Of a stretch of 62,173 bases of DNA, positions 52,728-60,498 are shown one piece after another. The first letter of the stretch is position 1; every line of letters starts with the position of its first letter. A program made the translations under genes and the position numbers. Location: assembly GCA_964435115.1 (NCBI GenBank), contig CAYSYM010000020.1, forward strand, positions 1 through 62,173, written 5' to 3'. Source of the DNA: CAYSYM01 sp964435115. Lineage in GTDB: Bacteria; Chloroflexota; UBA6077; CF-72. The notes beneath the pieces were generated by a model. The model saw nothing but the letters and a program-made list of their open reading frames with translations. It ran no database searches and was not told where the DNA came from.

Positions 52728-53381
52728 CTACCCCACCACCGCTCGTTGCGGCAGGCGCTCGAGCAGGCTCGCCAGGGTGTCCGGAGTGGGAATGGCGAGC
52801 AGACGCGCGTCCACGCCAGGCGAGCCGCTGGCGCGGGCCGCGGCGGGGAGGACCTCCGTCTCAATCAGCAGGGCCTCGTCGCCCAGCAGGGCGACATCGG
52901 CCACTGCGACGTCCATGATGGCTCCACGCATGTCGTCGACCACGACGGGTGGGGTCGCGTGCAGGCGGAGGCCGGTGGCATCGGCGACGGCGTTGATGAA
53001 GGACGAGCAGGCCACGTTGGCCGCCTCCGCGAGCGCCGAGACTGCGAGCCCGTCGTCGAGGCGGACGACGCCCCCGTCCTCCCCGAGCACGAGCGCCGCC
53101 AGCTCGCACGCCATCGGCTCGTCGAGGAGGAGCAGCAGGTAGCCGCGCCCCTCGCCCTCCATCCCCACGTACACCCCCACAGCGGGCGTCTCGGGGTTGC
53201 CCGCGGCCGTCAGGATCTGCGCCAGCGGCACGAGCGCGATGGCCGAGGAGGTGACCTCCAGTGGCACGCCAGACATCTCCGAGAGCACCTGGGCGGCGCG
53301 GGCCATGCCTGCGTCCACCGTCTCCCGCAGACTCGCCCACTGCCGCCTGGAAAGCTCAGGCCGCTGCGCGACGCTGCCCAC
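52728..53381 (-). CDS. cheC: Chemotaxis phosphatase CheC
   Basis: 217 residues from GTG 53381, chosen because AGGAAGGGGG lies just upstream; GTG 53399 would add 6 residues. The fold is marked by AAQVLSEMSGVPLEVTSSAIALVP, LLDEPMACELAALVLGE, and the E-x2-N site in ALAEAANVACSSFINAVADATG. The position of the first E-x2-N found in CheC proteins is not evident, so one active site may be lost. The gene overlaps the cheA 3' end. Confidence 0.85.
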   Translation of the reverse strand: MGSVAQRPELSRRQWASLRETVDAGMARAAQVLSEMSGVPLEVTSSAIALVPLAQILTAAGNPETPAVGVYVGMEGEGRGYLLLLLDEPMACELAALVLGEDGGVVRLDDGLAVSALAEAANVACSSFINAVADATGLRLHATPPVVVDDMRGAIMDVAVADVALLGDEALLIETEVLPAAARASGSPGVDARLLAIPTPDTLASLLERLPQRAVVG

Positions 53382-55551
53382 CCCGGCCCCCTTCCTCACG
53401 CTCCAGCTCCTGCGGCTGCGTGGCGGCCACCGTCGTCCCGTCGCGTACCGCCTGGGCCACCAGGGCCGCGACGTCGACGATCAGTGCCACGCTGCCATCG
53501 CCGAGGATGGCGGCGCCGGAGATGCCAGCGACGTCCCCGACGAACTGCCCGAGCGGCTTGATCACGATCTCCTGCTCGCCCACCAGCCCATCCACGATCA
53601 GGCCCACCTGGCGGGCCGCGTCGGCGTGCACGGCCACCACCAGCCGCAGGTCGCCGCCGCTCGCAGCCGGCTCGGCCCCGGCCACCCCGAAGACCTGGCG
53701 CAGCGAGACGAGCGGCAGCACCGTGCCGCGCAGCACCATGGCCTCCCGGTGGTGGACCCGGTGGATCTGCTCCTCGTCCACCTGCAGCGTCTCGGTGACG
53801 GTGTGGATCGGCAGCGCGTAGATCACGCCCGTCACCCGCACCAGCAGCGCCTGCACGATGGCCAGCGTGAGCGGCAGGCGGATGGTGAAGGTGGTGCCCT
53901 GGCCGGGCCGCGACTGCACCTCGACCGCGCCGTTGAGCTTCTCGACGTTGGCGCGCACGACGTCCATGCCGACGCCACGCCCGGAGACGTCGCTCACCTC
54001 GCGCGCCGTCGAGAGGCCAGGCATGAAGATGAGCTGGCAGGCCTCCGCGTCGCTCATGCGCTCCACCTGCTCCTGAGTCACCACGCCGCGCTCGAGGGCG
54101 CTGTGTTTGACGGCGTCGACGGCGATCCCCTGGCCGTCGTCCTCGAGCGTGATCAAGATGTAGCTGTCGGCGTGGCGCGCGGCCAGCCGCACGGTGCCCA
54201 TGGCGGGCTTCCCCCGCGCCACCCGCTCGGCGGGCGTCTCCAGGCCGTGGTCGACGGCGTTGCGCAGCAGGTGGATCAGCGGATCGCCAATCTCCTCGAT
54301 CACCGAGCGATCCAGCTCCGTGTCCTTGCCCTCGACGATGAAGTCCACCTGCTTGCCCTGCCTGGCGGCCACGTCGCGGACGACCCGCGGCAGCCGGCTG
54401 AACACCGTCTCGATGGGCAGCATGCGGCTCTTCATCACCTGCTCCTGGAGCTCGTCGGTGATCCGGCCGACGTGCACGGACGTCAGCAACAGCTCGCCGA
54501 GCAGGCGGTCGTCGTCGAAGCGCTCGGCCATGGCGTTGCCGAGCTGGACGAGGCGCGTCCGATCGATGACCAGCTCGCCCACCAGGTTCAGGAGCGCGTC
54601 CAGGCGAGCGACGTCGATGCGGATCGTCTTCGAGGTCCCCGGCGTCGGCTTGGCTTCGGCGCCCTGGCCCCGGGCCACCTCCGGCGCCGGCTGGGAGCGC
54701 GTCTCAGCCACCGGCCGGGCCTCGGCCGGGCTCGCTGACGAGGCCGGGTGAGGGTCCCGGCGCGCCGCCAGTGGCTCGACGGTGACCGAGCCCAGCTCCG
54801 GCACGCGCGCGAGCGCGTCGTGCAGGGCCTGCTCGGCCTCCTCGGTCCGCACGAGGACGACGAGGCGGTCGCCGATCTGCCCATCCTCGCGCTCGATCTC
54901 GGCCTGCGTCGGCTCGGAGGCCACCACCTGGCCGTGCTCGCCGAGGACGATCAACGTCTGCAGGGCGCGCACCGCCATCCACGGGCCGCTCTCGAGCGTG
55001 ACACAGATGCGGTGGGTCGGCTCGCCGCCGGGCCGCTTCTTGCCGCCCTTCGCGGCCCGGCGGCGGGGCGCAGGGGTGGCCGCGTCGGGCGCCCGGCCCC
55101 GCTCCAACGCGGCGATTGCGCCGGCCAGATCGACCTCCGCCTCCTGGCGGGTGGCGACCTCGTCGTGCAGCAGCTTAAGCACGTCGACCGAGGTGAGGAG
55201 GGCTTCGACCAGGCCCGGCGTCACCGGCGCCACGCCCCTGCGCACCTCGTCCAGGCGTGTCTCCATGACGTGCGTGAGCGACGCCATCCGGGTGTGGCCG
55301 ATCGTCGCCGACGACCCCTTGATCGTGTGCGCCGCGCGGAAGATCTCCTGCAGCAGCTCCTGGTCGCCCGGCGCCCGTTCGAGATCCACCAGCGCTTCCT
55401 CGACCCGCTGGATCAGCTCGTCGACCTCGGCCAGGAAGAGCTGCTCGTCGTCTGGCGAGAGGTCGAGCTGCACCTCGGAGGGGTGGGGGTCAGGTGAGGG
55501 AGAGGGGGCCACGGCGGTGCGCCTCGCTGCGGGAGCGGTCTGGGGCACCAT
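53356..55551 (-). CDS. cheA: Chemotaxis histidine kinase CheA
   Basis: 731 residues. P1 phosphotransfer domain with His near residue 75 (FRAAHTIKGSSATIG); a P2-like region (about 180-260); P3 dimerisation helices (LDALLNLVGELVIDRTRL); P4 ATPase with HLLRNAVDHGLETP, DDGQGI and GRGVGMDVV; and a C-terminal CheW-like P5. It autophosphorylates in response to receptors and passes phosphate to CheY and CheB. It heads the chemotaxis operon and has a candidate FliA promoter just upstream. No separate cheW is present. Confidence 0.96.
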   Translation of the reverse strand: MVPQTAPAARRTAVAPSPSPDPHPSEVQLDLSPDDEQLFLAEVDELIQRVEEALVDLERAPGDQELLQEIFRAAHTIKGSSATIGHTRMASLTHVMETRLDEVRRGVAPVTPGLVEALLTSVDVLKLLHDEVATRQEAEVDLAGAIAALERGRAPDAATPAPRRRAAKGGKKRPGGEPTHRICVTLESGPWMAVRALQTLIVLGEHGQVVASEPTQAEIEREDGQIGDRLVVLVRTEEAEQALHDALARVPELGSVTVEPLAARRDPHPASSASPAEARPVAETRSQPAPEVARGQGAEAKPTPGTSKTIRIDVARLDALLNLVGELVIDRTRLVQLGNAMAERFDDDRLLGELLLTSVHVGRITDELQEQVMKSRMLPIETVFSRLPRVVRDVAARQGKQVDFIVEGKDTELDRSVIEEIGDPLIHLLRNAVDHGLETPAERVARGKPAMGTVRLAARHADSYILITLEDDGQGIAVDAVKHSALERGVVTQEQVERMSDAEACQLIFMPGLSTAREVSDVSGRGVGMDVVRANVEKLNGAVEVQSRPGQGTTFTIRLPLTLAIVQALLVRVTGVIYALPIHTVTETLQVDEEQIHRVHHREAMVLRGTVLPLVSLRQVFGVAGAEPAASGGDLRLVVAVHADAARQVGLIVDGLVGEQEIVIKPLGQFVGDVAGISGAAILGDGSVALIVDVAALVAQAVRDGTTVAATQPQELEREEGGRGGQRRAAA

Positions 55552-55571
55552 CCGGGACGGCGCCTGCCTGG

Positions 55572-55600
55572 ATCATCGGCACCTCCGGGCGTGATCCTTA
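55572..55600 (-). promoter_or_regulatory. Candidate sigma-28 (FliA) promoter of cheA operon
   Basis: On the minus strand TAAGGAT, 13 bases, GCCGATGAT. The -35 is the closest of the four to the TAAA consensus and the -10 equals that of flagellin. The predicted leader is only about 15 bases. Confidence 0.6.
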
Positions 55601-55606
55601 GCGGCT

Positions 55607-57223
55607 CTACGCGCCCGGGCGCTCCCACACCTCAGCCGACCTGGCCGCGTCGCTCCACACCCGCTCCCACGTGCCGCTGCGCTCGAGCGCGCGCTGGAGG
55701 GCGGCCATGCCGGCCGGATTGAGGGCGATGCGCCGCACCTCGTAGCGGTCCAGGATCTCCTCCCAATCGAACCGGGCCGATGCCACCGCGCGGTAGTCTT
55801 CCCAGACGCGGGGCGGATGGATCTCGTAGCGTCCGTCGACGAAGATGGAGGCCGGGCCGAGGCGGGCCGCCAGGTAGGCGCCCCAGTTGGAATCGTGGAA
55901 GAGGCGCGGCCCCGGGCGCTCGGCCAGGTAGTCGGCGAGCGCCACCGGCGTCTCGGGTGCCAGCGGTGTGGGGCCGGCCAGCGTGGCCGGGTTCCAGATG
56001 GCCAGGGCGGACAGCATGGCCGCTCCCAGTAGCGCGAGCTGAGGCGGCGTGGACCGCCGCGGGATGAGGCCGACGCGGGGCGCCGCCGCATGCAGGACGT
56101 AGCCCCACAGCAAGATGAGGCTCATACCCGCCCACACCACGTAGCGCGCCGCGCTGAAGCCGAGGAAGGTGGCGCCGATGCTCAGCACGACCACCGCGGT
56201 CGGGACCCGCGGGCGCAGGGCGAACGCCAGCAGGAGCAAGAGGGCGAGCTCGGCGACCAGGTACGACCCGGGCGGCTGGGTGGGGGTCGACGGACCCCAT
56301 TCCACCAGGGCGCGGCTCAGCTCGTCGTTCGCGCCCATGGCGACCGCGTAGCGCCACACGCGCGGCCCGTACGGCGTGGCCAGCGTCGCGACCGCGGCGC
56401 CGGCGGCGGCGAGCGCGTAGGCCAAGCCCGCGGGCCAGGGTTCGGCCCGATTCCATGCCGATGCGGCCCGCGGGCTTGGCCGGTCAGACCCTGAGCGCGA
56501 AGCGCTCAGGGCTGGCCGAACGGTCCAGGCGCGACGACGGGCGGTATCCAGGAGGGCGCCGAGCGCATAGGCCAGCGGGAACCCGACCGCCAGGGGGAAG
56601 CTCCCGTGCACGTTGGCCCACAGCGCGGCGACCGGGACGATGGCCGCCAGCCCGCGCCCGCCCCGCTGCAGGAGCCACAGGGTGAGCGCCGCCAGCAGCA
56701 GGGCGAAGAGCTGCGCGCGGACGGCGAGGCCCACGAACATGAGCAGGCTGCCCACCGCGACCGCGAGCGCGACCACCCGCCGGTCGATGCCGGCCGCCCG
56801 CAGCGCGGCGCGGAGCAGCAGGAGGGTGCCCGCCACCACGAGCACGCGCGTCCAGAGCAGGCCGGGCACGCCGGCCACCTGGTAGATGGCGCCCCAGGCG
56901 AGCTGCGCCAGCCACTGCTGGTTGATCGCGTCCTCGACGAGCGGCGTGTACGAGTAAGGGTCCTGGACGACGAGGCGGCGCTCCCGCAGCATCAGCTCGC
57001 CCAGGGCGAGGTTCCACCAGGCGTCGATGGGCTCGAGGTAGAGGCGGCCGCTGAGGGCGGTCAGTGGCGCGACCGCGCCGAGGGTCCAGACAAGGCGTCC
57101 GACCCATGACTCGCCCGGCGCTGCGACGCAGGTGGGCGGTCCCTGTGCTGGTCCTGGCCAAGCTTTGGCCCACCTGCGTCGCAGCCTCAGAGCAGGACAG
57201 CGCGAAGCGCTGGCGTCGGCCAC
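55607..57223 (-). CDS. GT-C-like multi-pass membrane protein carrying two palindromic insertions
   Basis: 538 residues with about ten TM helices. The first loop, EPIDAWWNLALGELMLRERRLVVQDPYSYT, resembles the acidic loop of GT-C glycosyltransferases; the soluble C-terminus has DYLAERPGPRLFHDSNWGAYLAARLG and FVDGRYEIHPPRVW, typical of a widespread uncharacterised membrane family. Function as a lipid-linked sugar transferase is inferred. The only in-frame start before the first helix is GTG 57223, so residues about 5-35 derive from palindromic element D; residues about 238-268 derive from element C and lie in a loop between helices. Confidence 0.7.
   Translation of the reverse strand: MADASASRCPALRLRRRWAKAWPGPAQGPPTCVAAPGESWVGRLVWTLGAVAPLTALSGRLYLEPIDAWWNLALGELMLRERRLVVQDPYSYTPLVEDAINQQWLAQLAWGAIYQVAGVPGLLWTRVLVVAGTLLLLRAALRAAGIDRRVVALAVAVGSLLMFVGLAVRAQLFALLLAALTLWLLQRGGRGLAAIVPVAALWANVHGSFPLAVGFPLAYALGALLDTARRRAWTVRPALSASRSGSDRPSPRAASAWNRAEPWPAGLAYALAAAGAAVATLATPYGPRVWRYAVAMGANDELSRALVEWGPSTPTQPPGSYLVAELALLLLLAFALRPRVPTAVVVLSIGATFLGFSAARYVVWAGMSLILLWGYVLHAAAPRVGLIPRRSTPPQLALLGAAMLSALAIWNPATLAGPTPLAPETPVALADYLAERPGPRLFHDSNWGAYLAARLGPASIFVDGRYEIHPPRVWEDYRAVASARFDWEEILDRYEVRRIALNPAGMAALQRALERSGTWERVWSDAARSAEVWERPGA
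56420..56511. repeat. Palindromic element copy C, in frame inside the membrane-protein gene
   Basis: Perfect 17-bp arms at 56420-56436 and 56465-56481 with a 28-base spacer, then after 7 bases a second perfect hairpin at 56489-56511: 10-bp stem with loop GAA around the CGAAGCGCT tag (56498-56506). Translated in frame as a polar Ser/Arg/Pro-rich loop. The clearest member of the family. Confidence 0.8.
57120..57211. repeat. Palindromic element copy D, at the 5' end of the membrane-protein gene
   Basis: Perfect 18-bp arms GCTGCGACGCAGGTGGGC (57120-57137) and its reverse complement (57168-57185), 30-base spacer, then 17 bases to CGAAGCGCT (57203-57211). Same order, orientation and tag gap as copies A and C. 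Confidence 0.75.
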
Positions 57224-57236
57224 CGGCTGCCCTGCC

Positions 57237-57533
57237 TCAGTCGGCCGCGCGAGGCCCCGGGTTCCCGGGAGCCCGCGCCTCGCGCACCCGGCTGCGCAGG
57301 ACGAGCAGCCGCGCCAGCTCGCGGAGGGAGAAGGGCGCCGGCGCGTCGGCGGTGGGCGCTACCGGCCGTGCCGAGGCCGGCGTCTCGGCACGGTCCTGGC
57401 GCGGCGCCGGCGGAGCGACGTTAGGGGCGCGCTCCGCCGCAGGGGGAAGATCGGCATGCAGGAGACACGCCACCCGGCGCCCGAGCTGTCGGCTGACGAC
57501 CAGGCACTGTGGACAGCGGGGCGTGAATGGCAT
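57237..57533 (-). CDS. Hypothetical small protein with CPxC motif
   Basis: 98 residues from ATG 57533, which has GGAGG 10 bases upstream. The N-terminus MPFTPRCPQCLVVSRQLG looks like half of a zinc ribbon and a further Cys-x2-His follows (CLLH). The middle is Pro/Ala-rich and the C-terminus is a basic helix (LRELARLLVLRSRVREA). No family recognised. It lies directly upstream of the membrane-protein gene on the same strand. Coding status is moderately supported. Confidence 0.45.
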   Translation of the reverse strand: MPFTPRCPQCLVVSRQLGRRVACLLHADLPPAAERAPNVAPPAPRQDRAETPASARPVAPTADAPAPFSLRELARLLVLRSRVREARAPGNPGPRAAD

Positions 57534-57787
57534 GCCGCCAGGACCTCCAGGGTGCGATGCAGCCGGGGCGCCAGGGTCGCAGTCGCCAGCGGGCGGAGCC
57601 ACCCCTTCGGTAGGTGGAGCCGGCCGTGGCTGTCGCCATCATCGGCCGCCGCTGCCGGGCGCCGCACGGCGCGACGTCTCGATCCCGCGGGCGGATCGTA
57701 CCGTGCGGGGTACCATGGGGCTGACGCGACGCGGGCCCTGGCACGCGGCCTGCCTCAGCGCGCGCAGGAGGACCAGAAAACGCCCCC

Positions 57788-58006
57788 ATGATCAAGGGAC
57801 TCGTCCGTTTCGCCCTGGTATGGGCGGTCTCCATGCTGCTGGCGCCGTACGTAAGGCGCTGGTTCGAGCGCCTGGCGGCACGCGCGCCGCACGGCAGCTT
57901 CCTGCAGGCGACACTCGACGAGCTGAGCGGGAAGTACGCGTCCACGCTTCTCCACTCGTTCGGGGAGACCCTCGGCGAGCTGGCGCTGGGCCCGAGGACG
58001 CGGTGA
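57788..58006 (+). CDS. Hypothetical small single-TM protein
   Basis: 72 residues: hydrophobic N-terminal helix (GLVRFALVWAVSMLLAPYV), then an amphipathic helical tail (LQATLDELSGKYASTLLHSFGETLGEL). AGGAGG occurs about 16 bases before the ATG, which is distant. No family recognised. It converges on the tetR-type gene. Composition and helix pattern look protein-like, but a real gene is not certain. Confidence 0.5.
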   Translation: MIKGLVRFALVWAVSMLLAPYVRRWFERLAARAPHGSFLQATLDELSGKYASTLLHSFGETLGELALGPRTR

Positions 58007-58015
58007 AGGTTCGAC

Positions 58016-58699
58016 CTACTCCGCGTCGCGGCGCTCCTGGCGCGCGCGCAGGCCGTCCAGGATGAGGTCCGCGAAGCAGTCGGCGATCTCGCGCGGGGCG
58101 AGTCGGCCGGCCGGGCTGTACCAGTGGTAGAGCCAGTTACACATGCCGAGCACACCCAGTGTCGCCACGCGGACGTCAGTCGCGCGGAAGACGCCTGCCC
58201 GGACACCGCGGCCGATGATCTCACCCAGGAGGGCCGCATAGCGGTCGCGCTGCGCGGCGACCTTCGCCGCCGAGCCACCGGCCAGGCTCCGCCACTCGTG
58301 CAGGTAGACGGTCAGGGCGTCCAGGTTCTCCGCCACCGCCGCGACGTGCGCTCGGATCGCGCGTCGGAGCTGCTCGGCCGGCGGCACGCGCGGCTCGGCG
58401 GCGATCCGCTCTATCTCGCTCAGCAGCGCCGCCATGGCGCGCTCGAACGCGCGGACGAGCAGCTCCTCCTTCCCGCCGATGTAGTGGTAGAGGCTGCCCT
58501 TGTACAGGCCCACCGCGTCGGCGATGTCCTGCATGGACGTCGCGTGGTACCCCTTCTGCCGGAAGAGACGGAGCGCCGCGCGGGTGATCTGCTCTTCGCG
58601 GGCCGTGGGTCTCGGGTCGCGCGCCAGGGCGCCAGACCCGTCCCCGGCCGACTCCCCGGCCCACGGGCCGAGGCCTACGGCTCGGCGTCGGCCCGCCAT
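58016..58699 (-). CDS. TetR family transcriptional regulator
   Basis: 227 residues from ATG 58699, which overlaps the end of the acyl-CoA dehydrogenase gene by 25 bases. The N-terminal helix-turn-helix is clear (TREEQITRAALRLFRQKGYHATSMQDIADAVGLYKGSLYHYIGGKEELL); the C-terminal helical ligand domain matches the TetR_C group found in fatty-acid regulators (KstR2/FadR-like). Being the last gene of a beta-oxidation unit, it probably represses that unit and responds to an acyl-CoA; inference from context. Confidence 0.88.
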   Translation of the reverse strand: MAGRRRAVGLGPWAGESAGDGSGALARDPRPTAREEQITRAALRLFRQKGYHATSMQDIADAVGLYKGSLYHYIGGKEELLVRAFERAMAALLSEIERIAAEPRVPPAEQLRRAIRAHVAAVAENLDALTVYLHEWRSLAGGSAAKVAAQRDRYAALLGEIIGRGVRAGVFRATDVRVATLGVLGMCNWLYHWYSPAGRLAPREIADCFADLILDGLRARQERRDAE

Positions 58700-60498
58700 G
58701 CGCGGATCGCTTCGAGGGCGTCCCGGTCGCCTCGCTTGATGCGGCGCGCGTTCAGGTGGCACACGTCGGCGGCCCGCCGCATGGCGCGCCCGGCCAGCCG
58801 CTGCCGCGCCGGCCACCGCTGGGCCTGCTGCGCCAGCAGCCGCGCAATGTGCAGGTGCGCCAGCATCTGGGTGATCCGCTCGGCCGAGAGCAGGACGTAG
58901 CTGAGCTCCTCCTCGCGGGGCCCCGCGCCGGCCAGGAGCGCCGTCGCGCGCCGCGGGCCCATCTGCCGCCCCAGGTCCAGCACGAGCCAGCGGATCGTGC
59001 TGGCGTACTCGCCGAGGGCCGCGCGGTACTGCTTGCCCAGCGGGCCGCCCGACGGCCCGCGCGCCAGCACGGGCCCGGCGCTGGCCGTGGTGAGCAGCGA
59101 CTGCGGCCGCTTCAGGACGGCCTTCAGCAGGTCCTTGACCGTCATCAGCGCCTGGATCTGGCTGGTGCCCTCGTAGATCGGCAGGATCAGGCTATCGCGG
59201 AGGAACCGCTCCACCGCGTACTCCTTCACCACGCCGTAGCCGCCGAACACCTGCATGCCCAGCCGGGCGACGCGGATCGCCTCCTCGGCGCCGTAATACT
59301 TGACGAGCGGCGTTAGGTCGCGCAGGTAGCGTTCGAGGCGCCGGCGCCTCGCCTCCAGCGGCCGACGCTCCGGGTCGGCCTCAGGCCGCGCCTGGAGCTG
59401 CCGTGCGAGCGCCTGCTCCAGGTCGTAGGTGACGGCGGCCTCGACCCACAGGGCGCGCAGGCCGGCGACCGTCGTCTCCATGTCCAGCAGCATCTCGGCC
59501 ACCAGTGGGTGCTCCCGAATCGGCTTGCCCATCTGCACCCGCTGCGCCGCGTACGCCTGGGCGGCCGCCAGCGACGCCTGCGCCACCCCGCACGCCTGGA
59601 TGCCGACGGCTACGCGCGCCTCGTTCATGAAGCTCGTGATCTGGCGCCAGCCGTCGCCGGGATAGCCCAGGATCTCGGCGTAGCTCTCGTCGAAGGCAAG
59701 GGCACACGTCGGCGAGCCGGTGATACACACCTTTTCCTCCGCGCGCTCGATTTGGACGTTCTCCCGCCGGCCACCGTCGCCGTCGGGCACGCAGCGCGGG
59801 ACGACGAACAGCGCCAGCCCATCCAGCCCTTTCGAGCCGGGCACGGCGCGCGCCAGGACGATCCCGACGTCGCCGTTGCCGCTGGAGATGAACTGCTTCC
59901 GCCCGGTGAGCCGCCAGCTCCCGTCGGAGTGGCGCCTAGCGCTCGTGGAGACGTTGCCCACGTCCGAGCCGGCCTCGGGCTCGGTCATCGCCACCCAGCC
60001 GATGATCTCGCCGCGGGCGAGCCGCGGCACCCACGCCTGCTTCTGGGCCTCGGTGCCGTAGCGGATGAGCATGGCCGCCGGGCTCGTGTAGAAGGCGTAC
60101 TGCACCATGGTGGCCGAATCGGCGCGCGCGAGCATCTCGAAGAGCGCGGCGTGGACGGTGAACGGCATCCCTTCGCCGCCGTACTGGCGCGGCAGCCCCA
60201 GGCCCATCAGGCCCAGCTCAGCCAGGCCGGCCATGTTCGCCGCCATGGGCGGGGAGACCCTGACCTCGCCCGTGTGAGGCGTGCCAAGGCGATCCACCTC
60301 CGCCGCGCGCAGCGCGACCTCCTTGCCCACGTACTCGCCAGCCACGCTCAGGACATCGCGCCACGTGGCCGCGGTCTCCGCCGCGGATGCCGGGTCACCG
60401 GGCTCCGTGAAGAAGGGAACCAGGCGCTCCCAGTCGATCGCCTGCTCGTAGTAGAAGGTGAGGTCGTCGTTCGCGCTGTAGGAGTTCTCGGCGTTCAT
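58675..60498 (-). CDS. Acyl-CoA dehydrogenase (long type)
   Basis: 607-residue FAD enzyme oxidising acyl-CoA to trans-2-enoyl-CoA. ATG 60498 overlaps the next enzyme's stop (ATGA). Features: an N-terminal extension of about 60 residues, GLPRQYGGEG, WVAMTEPEAGSDVGNVST (FAD and substrate loop), GRKQFISSGNGD, ARVAVGIQACGVAQ, and the region with the catalytic Glu PIYEGTSQIQ. About 130 additional C-terminal residues place it with the longer FadE/AidB-like class. The co-transcribed FadB/J-type enzyme supports beta-oxidation. Confidence 0.92.
   Translation of the reverse strand: MNAENSYSANDDLTFYYEQAIDWERLVPFFTEPGDPASAAETAATWRDVLSVAGEYVGKEVALRAAEVDRLGTPHTGEVRVSPPMAANMAGLAELGLMGLGLPRQYGGEGMPFTVHAALFEMLARADSATMVQYAFYTSPAAMLIRYGTEAQKQAWVPRLARGEIIGWVAMTEPEAGSDVGNVSTSARRHSDGSWRLTGRKQFISSGNGDVGIVLARAVPGSKGLDGLALFVVPRCVPDGDGGRRENVQIERAEEKVCITGSPTCALAFDESYAEILGYPGDGWRQITSFMNEARVAVGIQACGVAQASLAAAQAYAAQRVQMGKPIREHPLVAEMLLDMETTVAGLRALWVEAAVTYDLEQALARQLQARPEADPERRPLEARRRRLERYLRDLTPLVKYYGAEEAIRVARLGMQVFGGYGVVKEYAVERFLRDSLILPIYEGTSQIQALMTVKDLLKAVLKRPQSLLTTASAGPVLARGPSGGPLGKQYRAALGEYASTIRWLVLDLGRQMGPRRATALLAGAGPREEELSYVLLSAERITQMLAHLHIARLLAQQAQRWPARQRLAGRAMRRAADVCHLNARRIKRGDRDALEAIRAWRADAEP

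Noticed and set aside
50690..52918. Open frame of 742 codons on the plus strand
   Set aside because: Antisense to cheB, cheY and cheD, all of which have full catalytic motifs.
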